64,000 nucleotides of DNA. Origin: Kitasatospora sp044457565 (lineage in GTDB: Bacteria > Actinomycetota > Actinomycetes > Streptomycetales > Streptomycetaceae). Made by a program: the position numbers and the translations under genes. Position 1 is the stretch's first letter. The number at the start of each line of letters is the position of its first letter. The stretch lies in the NCBI RefSeq assembly GCF_044457565.1, contig NZ_JBITGZ010000007.1:1-64000 (forward strand), given 5' to 3'. Positions 6,993-16,148 of the stretch are shown one piece after another. Below the pieces are notes generated by a model. It was not told where the DNA came from and searched no databases. It was given only the letters and a program-made list of their open reading frames with translations.

Positions 6993-9314
6993 TCAGGAGG
7001 CCTGGAAGCGGCGCAGCCGGAGGCTGTTGCTCACCACGAAGACCGAGCTGAAGGCCATCGCGGCCCCGGCCACCACCGGGTTGAGCAGGCCGGCCGCCGC
7101 CAGCGGGACGGCCGCGACGTTGTAGGCGAAGGCCCAGAACAGGTTGCCCTTGATGGTGGCCAGCGTCCGGCGGGCGAGCCGGATCGCGTCGGCGCTCGCC
7201 CGCAGGTCGCCGCGGACCAGGGTCAGGTCGCCGGCCTCGATCGCGGCGTCGGTGCCGGTGCCCATGGCCAGGCCCAGGTCGGCCTGGGCGAGCGCGGCCG
7301 CGTCGTTGACGCCGTCGCCGACCATGGCCACCGAGCGGCCCTCGGACTGCAGTTGCCGGATGGTGGCCACCTTGTCCTCGGGGAGCACCTCGGCGATCAC
7401 GTCCGCGGCGTCGATGCCCACCTCGGCGGCGACCGACTCGGCGACGGTGCGGTTGTCGCCGGTGAGCAGGACGGGCCGCAGGCCGAGCGCGCGCAGTTCG
7501 GCGACGGCCTGGGCGCTGGTCGGCTTCACCGTGTCGGCGACCTCCAGGACGGCCCGGGCCTCGCCGTCCCAGCCGACCGCCACCGCGGTGCGCCCGGCGG
7601 CCTCGGCGGCGGCCTTGGCGGCGGCCAGCGCGGGCGGGAGGTGCTGGGCGCGGTCGGCGAGCAGTGCCTCCCGGCCGGCGAGCACCGCGTGGCCCTCGAC
7701 CACGCCCTGGACACCGAGGCCGGGCAGGTTCGTGAACTCCCCGACGGGCGGCAGCTCGCCGGTGCGCTCGGCGGCGGCCGCGGCGATCGCCGCCGCGACG
7801 GGGTGCTCGGAGGCGTATTCCAGGGCGCCGGCCAGCCGCAGTGCCTGCGCCTCGGTGACGCCGTCGGCGGTGTGCACCGCGGTGAGGGCCATCCGGCCGG
7901 TGGTCACCGTGCCGGTCTTGTCGAGCACGATGGTGTCGACCCGGCGGGTGGTCTCCAGTACCTCGGGGCCCTTGATCAGGATGCCGAGCTGGGCGCCGCG
8001 TCCGGTGCCGACCATCAGGGCGGTGGGGGTGGCCAGGCCCAGGGCGCAGGGGCAGGCGATGATCAGGACGGCCACGGCAGCGGTGAAAGCCTCGGTGGGG
8101 TCGCTGGTCGCCAGCAGCCAGCCCACCAGGGTGGCGAGGGCGATCAGGATGACGACGGGCACGAAGACGGCGGAGATCCGGTCGGCCAGCCGCTGGGCGG
8201 CGGCCTTGCCGTTCTGCGCCTGCTCGACCAGCCGGGCCATCCGGGCCAGCTGGGTGTCGGCGCCGACCCGCGTGGCCTCGACCACCAGGCGCCCGCCCGC
8301 GTTGACGCTCGCGCCGGTGACCTGGTCGCCGACGGTGACCTCGACCGGGGTGGACTCGCCGGTGAGCATCGAGGCGTCCACGGCCGAGGCGCCCTCGACG
8401 ACCACGCCGTCGGTGGCGATCTTCTCGCCGGGGCGGACCACGAAGCGCATCCCGGTCGTCAGCGCGGCGACCGGCAGCCGTACCTCGCGCTCGCCCTGGA
8501 GCACCGCGACGTCCTTGGCGCCGAGGTCCAGCAGGGCGTGCAGCGCGGCGCCGGCGCGGCGCTTGGAGCGGGCCTCCAGCCAGCGGCCGAGCAGGATCAG
8601 CACGGTGACGGCGGCGGCCGTCTCCAGGTAGAGGGTGGAGGCGGCGTCGCCCCCGCCGACGGCCAGCGTGAAGCCGTGCCGCATGCCGGGCATGCCCGCG
8701 TGGCCGAGGAACAGGGCCCAGACGGACCAGCCGAAGGCGGCCAGGGTGCCGAGCGAGACCAGGGTGTCCATGGTGGCGGCGCCGTGCCGCAGGTTGGTCC
8801 AGGCGGCGCGGTGGAAGGGCAGGCCGCCGTGGACGACGACGGGGCCGGTGAGCGCGAAGGCGAGCCACTGCCAGTTGTCGAACTGCAGGGCGGGCACCAT
8901 CGAGAGCAGGACCACCGGGAGGGCGAGCACGGCGCTGACCAGCAGCCGCCGGCGCAGCGGGTCGGGGGCCGGCGCGGCGGCGTCGTCGGCGGCATCGGTG
9001 GCGCCCGGGGTGGTGGCGGGCGGGGCGGGCGGCTCGGCGGTGTAGCCGGTCTGCTCGACGGTGGCGATCAGGTCGGCGATGCTCACGCCGGGCCCGAAGT
9101 CGACGCGGGCCTTCTCGGTGGCGAAGTTCACCGTGGCCTCGACGCCGTCCATCCGGTTGAGCTTCTTCTCGATGCGGGCGGCGCAGGATGCGCAGGTCAT
9201 CCCGCCGATGATGAGCTCGACGCGCTCAGGGGCGGCGGTGGCGCCGCCGGTGTGTATCCCGGTGGTGCCGGGGCGCGGGGTGGTGGTGCCCGGGGTGCTG
9301 GTGCTCATGCTCAT
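6993..9314 (-). CDS. copA: copper-translocating P1B-type ATPase
   Basis: 773-residue heavy-metal P-type ATPase predicted to export Cu(I) across the membrane. It has an N-terminal metal-binding domain with GMTCASC, several membrane helices, the intramembrane CPC motif in IIACPCALGLATP, the phosphorylation motif DKTGT, the SEHPVAAA His-Pro loop and GDGVNDAAAL. The first ATG (9314) is 3 nt from AAGGAG, whereas an ATG two codons later (9308) has ideal spacing, so the true start may be 9308. It lies downstream of copZ on the same strand (144 bp apart), and a CsoR-type operator precedes copZ, so copper-induced expression of the pair is likely. Confidence 0.93.
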   Translation of the reverse strand: MSMSTSTPGTTTPRPGTTGIHTGGATAAPERVELIIGGMTCASCAARIEKKLNRMDGVEATVNFATEKARVDFGPGVSIADLIATVEQTGYTAEPPAPPATTPGATDAADDAAAPAPDPLRRRLLVSAVLALPVVLLSMVPALQFDNWQWLAFALTGPVVVHGGLPFHRAAWTNLRHGAATMDTLVSLGTLAAFGWSVWALFLGHAGMPGMRHGFTLAVGGGDAASTLYLETAAAVTVLILLGRWLEARSKRRAGAALHALLDLGAKDVAVLQGEREVRLPVAALTTGMRFVVRPGEKIATDGVVVEGASAVDASMLTGESTPVEVTVGDQVTGASVNAGGRLVVEATRVGADTQLARMARLVEQAQNGKAAAQRLADRISAVFVPVVILIALATLVGWLLATSDPTEAFTAAVAVLIIACPCALGLATPTALMVGTGRGAQLGILIKGPEVLETTRRVDTIVLDKTGTVTTGRMALTAVHTADGVTEAQALRLAGALEYASEHPVAAAIAAAAAERTGELPPVGEFTNLPGLGVQGVVEGHAVLAGREALLADRAQHLPPALAAAKAAAEAAGRTAVAVGWDGEARAVLEVADTVKPTSAQAVAELRALGLRPVLLTGDNRTVAESVAAEVGIDAADVIAEVLPEDKVATIRQLQSEGRSVAMVGDGVNDAAALAQADLGLAMGTGTDAAIEAGDLTLVRGDLRASADAIRLARRTLATIKGNLFWAFAYNVAAVPLAAAGLLNPVVAGAAMAFSSVFVVSNSLRLRRFQAS

Positions 9315-9458
9315 CTGCTCCTTGCTGAGCGCGTGCGGCGGGGCTGGTGCGGGGGGCTGCTGCTAGGGCTGGGCTGGGTGCCGGGGTGGGACGGCCAGCG
9401 GGCCGGGTGCGCCGGGCAGGGCTGCGGGCGCACCGCGCGGCCCCGCCCGGCGGCGAGG

Positions 9459-9677
9459 TCAGGCCGAGCGGCCGACCAGCTCGTAGCCGGCCTCGTCCAC
9501 GGCGGCGCGCACCGCGGCGTCGTCCAGCGGCGACTGGGAGGAGATCGTCACGGTGCCGGCCTTGGCGTCTGCGGCCACGTCGGTGACGCCCGGGATCGAG
9601 GAGACCTCGCTGCTGACCGACTTCTCGCAGTGGCCGCAGCTCATGCCGCTGACGGTGTACGTGGTGGTGCTGGACAT
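9459..9677 (-). CDS. copZ: copper chaperone (HMA domain)
   Basis: 72-residue single heavy-metal-associated domain with the metal site GMSCGHC at residues 11-17; the two Cys would bind Cu(I) and hand it to CopA. Length and fold pattern are those of CopZ/Atx1. ATG at 9677 has GGAGGTCC upstream. First gene of the copZ-copA unit; the palindrome at 9738-9754 lies about 60 bp upstream. Confidence 0.93.
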   Translation of the reverse strand: MSSTTTYTVSGMSCGHCEKSVSSEVSSIPGVTDVAADAKAGTVTISSQSPLDDAAVRAAVDEAGYELVGRSA

Positions 9678-9737
9678 CCGGACCTCCGGGAGGTTGCTGC
9701 CACGGGCCTCGCCCGTGCTCTGTCTGTTCACAACACG

Positions 9738-9754
9738 ATACCCCCACGGGGTAT
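9738..9754. promoter_or_regulatory. CsoR-like copper operator
   Basis: ATACCCC (9738-9744), CAC, GGGGTAT (9748-9754): a perfect 7-bp inverted repeat with a G/C-rich core and A/T ends, as described for CsoR operators in Streptomyces and other actinobacteria. It sits about 60 bp upstream of copZ. No csoR gene lies in the window, so the repressor would be encoded elsewhere. Confidence 0.7.
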
Positions 9755-9962
9755 TTCCCGGGGTGCTGGACCCTGTGTCGTGGGTCGCATCGCGTGAGCG
9801 ACTTGATTGCAGAGAGTATGCGCATGGACACGCCGGGCCCGAATCGCCGCCGCGAACCGGGCGAATCCGGCGTGTCCCGGTGCGGCGGCCGGCCGGGCGG
9901 GGCGGGGTGGGACGGCGCGCGGGCGCAGCGCGGAGCGGTGGTTCGTCCGATATGTTCGGTGT

Positions 9963-11189
9963 GTGTTCCGGATCCGCCGCGCCCAGTCGACCGTGGCGCC
10001 GGTGGCGCCGGTGCTCCCGCCCGCCCGGCGGCGAAGGGCGCTGCTGGCCACCGACCTCCAGGACATCTCCTTCCTGCGGCGCGCGTCCCCGGCTCTGACC
10101 TGCATCCTGCTGGTGTCCCTGGCGGACTTCCTCTCCGGCCGGGACCGCTACCTCGCGCCGCTGATGACGGTCGTCCCCTCGATCGCCGCGCTCACCCTGC
10201 GCCCGCTGGAACTGATCGCGGTCTGCACCCTGGGGCTGCTCGCGGTCCTCGGGCTCAGCCACTACGACCAGGTCGACACCCTCGACGACGAGCGCTTCCT
10301 GTACGGCGCGATGGTCAGCTACCTCCTGCTGATGCTGTTCAGCGCCTGGGTGGCCAAGCTCAGGATGCGCCGGGCGGCCGCCTTCGCGGCCGTCAGCTCC
10401 GTCGCGGAGGCCGCCCAGCGCGCGCTGCTGCGCCTGCCGGGCCCGACCGTCGGGCCGCTGCGGCTCGCGGTGCGCTACGCCTCGGCCGCCGACGCGGCCA
10501 GGATCGGCGGGGACCTCTACTCGGCGCTGGAGACCCCGCACGGTACCCGCGTGGTGGTCGGGGACGTCCGGGGCAAGGGGCTGGGCGCCGTGCAGACCGC
10601 CGCCGTGGTGCTCGGCGCGTTCCGGGAGGCCGCGTACGACGAGGGCGGGCTGCGCGCGGTGGCCGCCCGGGTCGAGGCCAGCGTGGAACGCCACGCCCCG
10701 GACGGTGAGTTCGCCACCGCGGTGTTCGCCGAGTTCCGCCGGCCCGGGGCCGTCGAACTGCTCCAGTACGGCCACGTCCCGCCGGTGCAGGTGACCAGGG
10801 ACGGCACGGTGCAGGTGCTGGAGGCGCCCGACCCGTGGGTGCCGCTGGGCCTGGGCCGGCTGGTGCCGGGCGAGCCGACCAGCTGGGACCTGCCCTTCGG
10901 CGCGGACGACGTGCTGGTGCTCTGCTCGGACGGCGTGATCGAGGCCAGGCACCACACCTCGGGCGAGTTCTACCCGCTCGCGGAGCGGGTCGGCCCGCTG
11001 GTGCACGGCGCGGCCCGCTCGCCGGCCGAGCTGGAGGCGGCGGTCGGGCGGGTGTACGCGGACCTGCTGGAGCACACCGGCGGGGAGCTGGGGGACGATG
11101 CGCTGCTGCTCCTGCTCAGTCGGACGGACCGGGACCGGGACCTGGACCTGGACCTGGACCGGGGCCGGGTGGCAGGGGAGCTGGACTGA
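9963..11189 (+). CDS. membrane PP2C/SpoIIE-type serine phosphatase
   Basis: 408-residue protein with an N-terminal membrane region (hydrophobic stretches around residues 42-58, 65-100 and 115-135) and a cytoplasmic SpoIIE/RsbU-type phosphatase domain from about 140. Metal-binding motifs are visible: GGDLYSALE, GDVRGKGLGAVQTA and CSDGVIEARH. Such enzymes usually dephosphorylate anti-sigma-factor antagonists. GTG at 9963 is chosen because TATGTT lies exactly six bases upstream, the arrangement of a leaderless promoter; a longer frame to 9807 has an unlikely Arg/Ala-rich leader. The C-terminus carries an Asp/Leu/Arg-rich tail encoded by a GGACCT hexamer repeat. No regulator partner is adjacent. 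Confidence 0.85.
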   Translation: MFRIRRAQSTVAPVAPVLPPARRRRALLATDLQDISFLRRASPALTCILLVSLADFLSGRDRYLAPLMTVVPSIAALTLRPLELIAVCTLGLLAVLGLSHYDQVDTLDDERFLYGAMVSYLLLMLFSAWVAKLRMRRAAAFAAVSSVAEAAQRALLRLPGPTVGPLRLAVRYASAADAARIGGDLYSALETPHGTRVVVGDVRGKGLGAVQTAAVVLGAFREAAYDEGGLRAVAARVEASVERHAPDGEFATAVFAEFRRPGAVELLQYGHVPPVQVTRDGTVQVLEAPDPWVPLGLGRLVPGEPTSWDLPFGADDVLVLCSDGVIEARHHTSGEFYPLAERVGPLVHGAARSPAELEAAVGRVYADLLEHTGGELGDDALLLLLSRTDRDRDLDLDLDRGRVAGELD

Positions 11190-11241
11190 GGCTCGTGTGC
11201 CGGGGGGCGACTGCGGGCAAGGGGCCGGGTCGGGACCGGGG

Positions 11242-11281
11242 CCGGTACGGGTCGGGGGTATCGCGAGCCGGCCCGTACCGG
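11242..11281. terminator. terminator between phosphatase gene and dhaL
   Basis: 10-bp inverted repeat CCGGTACGGG / CCCGTACCGG (11242-11251 and 11272-11281) with a 20-nt loop that can pair further internally. It separates two convergent genes and probably serves both. Confidence 0.6.
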
Positions 11282-11287
11282 ATGAGG

Positions 11288-11923
11288 TCAGGGGCCCGTG
11301 ACGTCGGAGAGCGCCCTGAAGAGCAGCGCGGTGGAGGTCGCCCCGGGGTCCTGGTGGCCGATGCTGCGTGGGCCGAGGTAGGAGGCCCGGCCCTTGCGTG
11401 CCTCCATCGGGCGGGTGGCACGCATGCCCCGCTCCGCTCCGATCGCCGCGATCGCCGCGGCACCGGCAAGATCCGAGCCCTCCTCCACCGCCTGCTCGAA
11501 CGCGCGCAGCGCCGGAGTGTAGGCGTCGACGATGGTCTTGTCGCCGGGTTGCGCCCCGCCGAGCTTCTGGACGGCCGCCAGGCCCGCCGCCAGCGCCCTG
11601 GCCAGGTCCGCCGGCTCCGCGGTCGCCTCGGGCAGGGCGGCCCCCATCGCGCGGAACGCGCTCCCGTACAGCGGGCCCGACGCGCCGCCGACCTTGGAGA
11701 TCAGGGTGGTGCCGGCCTTGGTCAGCACCGCGCCGACGGTGTCCGGCGCCAGGGTGTCCAGCGCCGCGAGGACGGCGGTGAAGCCGCGCCGTAGGTTGCT
11801 GCCGTGGTCGCCGTCTCCGATCGCCGAGTCCAGGTCGGTGAGCTGCTGCTGGTGCTGCTCGACGGCCGCGGCCAGCGCCCGGAGCCAGGCCTCGGCCAGG
11901 GCGGGGTCCATGGTGGGGTCCAT
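11288..11923 (-). CDS. dhaL: dihydroxyacetone kinase subunit DhaL
   Basis: 211-residue ADP-binding subunit of the PEP-dependent dihydroxyacetone kinase. The nucleotide/Mg site is seen as DLDSAIGDGDHGSNL around residues 28-42, and the GGASGPLYG motif follows. DhaL carries a tightly bound ADP that DhaM rephosphorylates, and passes the phosphate to the sugar on DhaK. ATG at 11923 is chosen for its GAGGGGA ribosome binding site; it lies 11 bp after the dhaK stop, so the two are co-translated. Confidence 0.92.
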   Translation of the reverse strand: MDPTMDPALAEAWLRALAAAVEQHQQQLTDLDSAIGDGDHGSNLRRGFTAVLAALDTLAPDTVGAVLTKAGTTLISKVGGASGPLYGSAFRAMGAALPEATAEPADLARALAAGLAAVQKLGGAQPGDKTIVDAYTPALRAFEQAVEEGSDLAGAAAIAAIGAERGMRATRPMEARKGRASYLGPRSIGHQDPGATSTALLFRALSDVTGP

Positions 11924-11934
11924 CGCGCGTCCCC

Positions 11935-12930
11935 TCAGGACCGGCGCAGGGCCGGGGTCGCCACCGGGGCGTCCCACAGGTCCAGCAGTTCGGCGTCCGC
12001 CTTGGTCAGGGTGAGGGAGAAGCCCGCCATGTCCAGGCTGGTGACGTAGTTCCCGACCAGGCAGCGGGCGATGGTGATGCCGTGTTCGGCGAGCCGGGCG
12101 CTCACCTCGCCGAAGACGATGTACAGCTCCAGCAGCGGCGTGCCGCCCAGGCCGTTCACCAGGGCGATCACCTGGTCGCCGGCGGCCAGGTCGTGGTCGG
12201 CGAGGACGGTGTCGAGCACCTCGGTGGCCAGTTCCCGCGCCGGGCGCAGCTTCTCGCGGCGCCGGCCCGGCTCGCCGTGGATGCCGACGCCGACCTCGAT
12301 CTCGTCCTCCGGCAGGTCGAAGCCGGGCTTGCCGGCGGCCGGTACGGTCGCGGCGGTGAGGGCGATGGCGAAGGAGCGGGAGGCCGCGTTGACCCGCTCG
12401 CCGAGGGCGGCGACCTCCGCCAGCGCGGCGCCGCGTTCGGCCAGTGCGCCGGCGGTCTTCTCCACCAGGACGCTCGCGCCGGTGCCCCGCCGGCCCGCCG
12501 TCCAGGTCGAGTCCTCCACCGCGACGTCGTCGTTGACCAGCACCGTGCGGACCTCGACGCCCTCCTCGGCCAGCAGCTCGGCGGCGAGCTGGAAGTTCAT
12601 CACGTCACCGGTGTAGTTCTTCACGATGAACACCACGCCCGCGCCGGTGTCCACGGCCTTGGCGGCGGCGAGCATCTGGTCGGGCACGGGGGAGGTGAAC
12701 ACCTCGCCCGGGCAGGCCGCGTCGAGCATCCCGGGGCCGACGAAGCCGGCGTGCAGTGGCTCGTGACCGGAGCCGCCGCCGGAGACCAGCGCGACCTTGG
12801 GGCGCTGCGGACGGACGGCCCGGGTGATCACCCGGTTGGCGACGTCCACCGCCAACTCCGGGTGCGCGGCGGCGACTCCGGCCAGCGCGTCCTCCAGGAC
12901 GCTCTCCGGGGTGTTGATCAGCTTCTTCAA
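11935..12930 (-). CDS. dhaK: dihydroxyacetone kinase subunit DhaK
   Basis: 331-residue substrate-binding subunit. The N-terminal SGGGSGHEPLHAGFVG and KNYTGDVMNF motifs and the GVGIHGEPG motif containing the His that forms the hemiaminal with dihydroxyacetone are all present. The lack of a C-terminal ATP domain shows that it belongs to the PTS-type three-protein enzyme (DhaKLM) and not to the single-chain ATP-dependent kinase. First gene of the dhaKL unit; dhaM is divergent 216 bp away. Confidence 0.93.
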   Translation of the reverse strand: MKKLINTPESVLEDALAGVAAAHPELAVDVANRVITRAVRPQRPKVALVSGGGSGHEPLHAGFVGPGMLDAACPGEVFTSPVPDQMLAAAKAVDTGAGVVFIVKNYTGDVMNFQLAAELLAEEGVEVRTVLVNDDVAVEDSTWTAGRRGTGASVLVEKTAGALAERGAALAEVAALGERVNAASRSFAIALTAATVPAAGKPGFDLPEDEIEVGVGIHGEPGRRREKLRPARELATEVLDTVLADHDLAAGDQVIALVNGLGGTPLLELYIVFGEVSARLAEHGITIARCLVGNYVTSLDMAGFSLTLTKADAELLDLWDAPVATPALRRS

Positions 12931-13146
12931 AGCGGGCTCCCTCGGCAGACGCTGCTGCCGCCGACGCTACGCCTGCCGGGGTCGGTCGGCACGCATTGCG
13001 GCGCACCCGGCCGAACTGGCGCGCGGCGCTGACGCGGTGGGGCCGTGCTCGGCGGCGGCGGGCGCCCGGGAGGGCGGCGGCCCCTGCGCGGGGCGGCCGC
13101 CGTGGTGTCCGGGACAGGCGGGGTGGCGCCCGGCTAGGGTCGGGGC

Positions 13147-13539
13147 ATGACCGATCCGGTGGGCATCGTCCTCGTCTCGCACAGCGCGGCCATGGCCGCC
13201 GGACTGCGCGAGCTGCTGCACGAACTCGGCTCCGGCGCGGTGCCGGTGGTGCTCGCGGCCGGTACCGAGGACGGCGGCCTCGGCACCAGCTACGAGCTGA
13301 TCCTGCGGGCCGTCGCCGAGGCGGACCACGGCGCGGGCGTGGTGGTGCTGCCGGACCTCGGCAGCGCGGTGCTCACCGCCGTCACGGCGCTGGAGGACCA
13401 CCCGCGCGCCGACGTGCTGCTGGTGGACGCGCCGTTCGTGGAGGGCGCGGTCGCGGCCGTGGTCACCGCCTCCGCGGGCGCCGCGCTGGCGGAGGTCGCC
13501 ACGGCCGCGCAGGACGCCCGGGGCTTCCGGAAGTTCTGA
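13147..13539 (+). CDS. dhaM: PTS-type phosphotransfer subunit DhaM (EIIA domain only)
   Basis: 130-residue EIIA-mannose-type domain. The phospho-accepting His is in VLVSHSAAMA (His12), and a GTEDGGLGTSYELI loop follows. It would take phosphate from HPr and pass it to ADP on DhaL. The HPr and EI-like domains fused to DhaM in some bacteria are absent, so general PTS proteins encoded elsewhere are needed. TAGGGT ends exactly six bases before the ATG, so the transcript is probably leaderless. It is transcribed divergently from dhaKL. Confidence 0.9.
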   Translation: MTDPVGIVLVSHSAAMAAGLRELLHELGSGAVPVVLAAGTEDGGLGTSYELILRAVAEADHGAGVVVLPDLGSAVLTAVTALEDHPRADVLLVDAPFVEGAVAAVVTASAGAALAEVATAAQDARGFRKF

Positions 13540-13549
13540 GCCCCGGCCG

Positions 13550-15256
13550 CTACTTGGCGTCGGCGTAGCAGTCGACGACGGCGGTGCTGAGCGGGAAGCG
13601 GACCGGGGTGTCCCCGAAGACCAGCAGGCGCGCCTCCTCCGCCGCCTCGGCGACCGCGGCGGCCACCTGGTCGGCCAGGTTGGCGGGGGTGTGCACGACC
13701 ACCTCGTCGTGCTGGAAGAAGACCAGGTGCGGGCGGTCGGCGGGGGAGCCGGCCGGGAGCGCGTTCAGGCGTCGGCGCAGGGCCGCGAGCAGCGCCAGGG
13801 CCCAGTCGGCGGCGCTGGCCTGGATGACGAAGTTGCGGGTGAAGCGGCCGCGGGCGCGGGCCGAGCGGCCGCCGGCCTCGCCCGCGCTGTCCGGGGCCTC
13901 GGTGAGGTCCAGCCAGGCGTCCGAGGGTGGTGGGCAGGCCCGGCCGAGCCGGGAGTGGACCACGCCGCCGTCCTCGCCGGTACGGGCGGCTGACTCGACG
14001 TACCCCATGGCGGCCGGGTAGCGGCGGCGCAGGGTGGCCAGCAGCGGGCCGATGTCGCCGCTGGTCTGGCCGTACATCGCGCCGAGCAGCCCGAGCTTGG
14101 CCTTGTCGCGGTCGCCCTGGAAGGCGGTGGCGGCGAGGGCCTCGTAGAGGTCTCCCGCGGCGGCCGTGCGGGCCAGGCCGGCGTCCCGGGAGAGGGCGGC
14201 GAGGACGCGCGGTTCGAGCTGGGCGGCGTCCGCGACGACCAGCAGCCAGCCGGGGTCGGCGACCACGGCGCCGCGCAGGATCCGGGGGATCTGGAGGGCG
14301 CCGCCGCCGCGGCTGGCCCAGCGGCCGGAGACCACGCCGCCGACCACGTACTCGGGGCGGAACCGGCCGCCGCGGGCCCAGGCGTCCTGCCAGGCCCAGC
14401 CGTGGGCGGCGTGGATGCGGGAGAGCTCCTTGTAACGGATCATCAGGGCGGCGGCGGGGTGGTCGACGCCGCGCAGCTCCCAGGAGCGGGTGGAGCCGAG
14501 CTGGACGCCCTGGTCGGCGAAGGCGCGCAGCACCTGGCTGTGCGAGTCGGGGTTGAACGGGCGCCCGCCGAGGGCCTGCTGGAGCTCGGCGGAGAGCTCG
14601 GCGAGGCGTGCCGGCTGGGTGCCGGGGATGTGCGGGCGGGGGCCGAGCAGCTCGGTGAGCAGGGCGTCGTGCACATCGGCGCGCCAGGGCAGGCCGTCGT
14701 ACGCCATCTCGGCGGCGACCAGGGCCCCGGCGGACTCGGCGGCCACGAGCAGGCGAAAGCGCGCGCGGGCGGCGGGGTCGGCGATGGCCTGGACGCGCCG
14801 CTGCTGCTCGGCGTGGACGGCGACGACGGCCCGCAGGGTGTCGGTGCCCGGCGGCAGCTGGAGGCGGTCGGGGGCGAACAGGCTGTCCTGCTCGGCGGGG
14901 GTGCCCGGCTCGCCTAGATCGGGCGGGACGGGGAGCTGGTTCAGGCGGGCCCAGGCGGCGCCGAGGGAGCGCGGGGCGCCGAAGCGGCTCTCGTGGGCGA
15001 GCAGCAGGGCCTCGACCAGCCGCAGGTCGTGGCAGCGGGCCAGGCGCAGCGGCAGCAGCGGGGTGTAGGCGCTGTCGGCGGCGGCCCAGACCCAGCGCGG
15101 CGCGCCGGCCGCCTCCTGCTCGGCGACGGCGGCGGCGAGGTCGGGGGTGTGCACAGGCGGGCCGAGGGTGGCGCCGGTGTCGTCCAGCGGCTGGAGGCGG
15201 CCGCCGGGGCCGTGCGGGTCGGGCACGAGGGCGAAGCGGGGTGCGGCGGGCGGCAC
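13550..15256 (-). CDS. bifunctional 3'-5' exonuclease/family A DNA polymerase (Pol I-like)
   Basis: 568-residue family A polymerase, much shorter than Pol I (about 900). The C-terminal half has motif A VADAAQLEPRVLAALSRD, motif B RDKAKLGLLGAMYGQ and motif C FFQHDEVVVHTP with the catalytic Asp residues. The N-terminal part is a reduced exonuclease-like region and there is no 5'-nuclease domain. Actinobacteria carry such a second, non-essential polymerase beside PolA; its exact repair job is not established. It ends 10 bp from the convergent dhaM stop and starts at ATG 15256. The following 240 bp hold only GC-rich direct repeats (GGGCGGGCTCCGGGCC near 15315 and 15415). Confidence 0.88.
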   Translation of the reverse strand: MPPAAPRFALVPDPHGPGGRLQPLDDTGATLGPPVHTPDLAAAVAEQEAAGAPRWVWAAADSAYTPLLPLRLARCHDLRLVEALLLAHESRFGAPRSLGAAWARLNQLPVPPDLGEPGTPAEQDSLFAPDRLQLPPGTDTLRAVVAVHAEQQRRVQAIADPAARARFRLLVAAESAGALVAAEMAYDGLPWRADVHDALLTELLGPRPHIPGTQPARLAELSAELQQALGGRPFNPDSHSQVLRAFADQGVQLGSTRSWELRGVDHPAAALMIRYKELSRIHAAHGWAWQDAWARGGRFRPEYVVGGVVSGRWASRGGGALQIPRILRGAVVADPGWLLVVADAAQLEPRVLAALSRDAGLARTAAAGDLYEALAATAFQGDRDKAKLGLLGAMYGQTSGDIGPLLATLRRRYPAAMGYVESAARTGEDGGVVHSRLGRACPPPSDAWLDLTEAPDSAGEAGGRSARARGRFTRNFVIQASAADWALALLAALRRRLNALPAGSPADRPHLVFFQHDEVVVHTPANLADQVAAAVAEAAEEARLLVFGDTPVRFPLSTAVVDCYADAK

Positions 15257-15498
15257 GGGGGCCTCCTCTCGGGGGCGGGGTCGGCGGTGCGGGGGCGCTA
15301 CGGCCGGTCTCTCGGGCGGGCTCCGGGCCGGTGTCGTGGACTGGTGCCGTGGGTCGGGTCTCCGGGCCGTCGGCTCGGGCGTTCGGGGGCGGGGTCCGGT
15401 GGCCCGGTGTCCGGGGCGGGCTCCGGGCCGGGGCCGACGTTAGCGGTGGGGACTGACAACGCGGTGCGTGCGCGCGAGAAGTCGGCCGGGCCGACTTC

Positions 15499-16131
15499 TC
15501 ATCCGGGGTGCGCGGCGGCGAGGCCCAGGAGCAGGGCGTCCAGGGCGAGGGTGAAGCGGGCCTGGTGGTCGGCGGGCGTCCCGAGGCCGGCCCGGAGGGC
15601 GGCGGTGAGGACGGGGTAGGGGCTCAGGTCGGGCGCCGGGGTGTCCTCGGGATGGCCGGGGGTGGTGGCCGCCTCGGCCAGGCAGTGGCCGATGACGAAG
15701 GTGGAGACGGAGTTGATGATCCGCAGGGCCTCCAGCGGGGGGATGCCGGCCCGGCCGAGGGCGGCGGCGGTGGCCTCGACCACCCGCAGCGCGTCGGGGG
15801 ACTGCGCCGGGCGGGTGGCGACCAGCGGGATCACACCCGGGTGCCGCAGGAGTTCGGCGCGCAGGGCGGTGGCGAAGCCGCGCAGCGCCTTGGGCCAGTG
15901 GGCGGCCGCGCCGTCGAGGTCGGGGCGGACGGCGGAGACGACCAGTTCCACCAGGCCGTCGAGCAGGGCGGCCTTGTTGGGGAGGTAGTGGTACAGCGTC
16001 ATGGCCTCGACGCCGAGTTCGGCTCCCAGGCGGCGCATGGAGAGCTTCTCGATGCCGTCGCGGTCGGTCAGCTCCAGGGCGGTGGTCAGCACCTTCTGGC
16101 GGCTGAGCCCGGCTCGTGCGGATGGCTTCAT
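15499..16131 (-). CDS. TetR/AcrR family transcriptional regulator
   Basis: 210-residue repressor with the N-terminal TetR helix-turn-helix (about residues 10-57; LGAELGVEAMTLYHYLPNK is the recognition segment) and a TetR_C-like ligand domain. It is divergent from a SnoaL-like gene, and the 85-bp gap between them holds two copies of CTTACGGYGTAAG, so it very probably controls both itself and the neighbour. The ligand is unknown. ATG at 16131 has GGGGTCACC upstream. Confidence 0.9.
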   Translation of the reverse strand: MKPSARAGLSRQKVLTTALELTDRDGIEKLSMRRLGAELGVEAMTLYHYLPNKAALLDGLVELVVSAVRPDLDGAAAHWPKALRGFATALRAELLRHPGVIPLVATRPAQSPDALRVVEATAAALGRAGIPPLEALRIINSVSTFVIGHCLAEAATTPGHPEDTPAPDLSPYPVLTAALRAGLGTPADHQARFTLALDALLLGLAAAHPG

Positions 16132-16148
16132 GGTGACCCCTTGACATT

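Noticed and set aside
6909..9797. 962-codon plus-strand open frame opposite copA/copZ
   Set aside because: Gly/Arg/Ala-rich shadow of copA; the minus strand encodes complete CopA and CopZ motifs.
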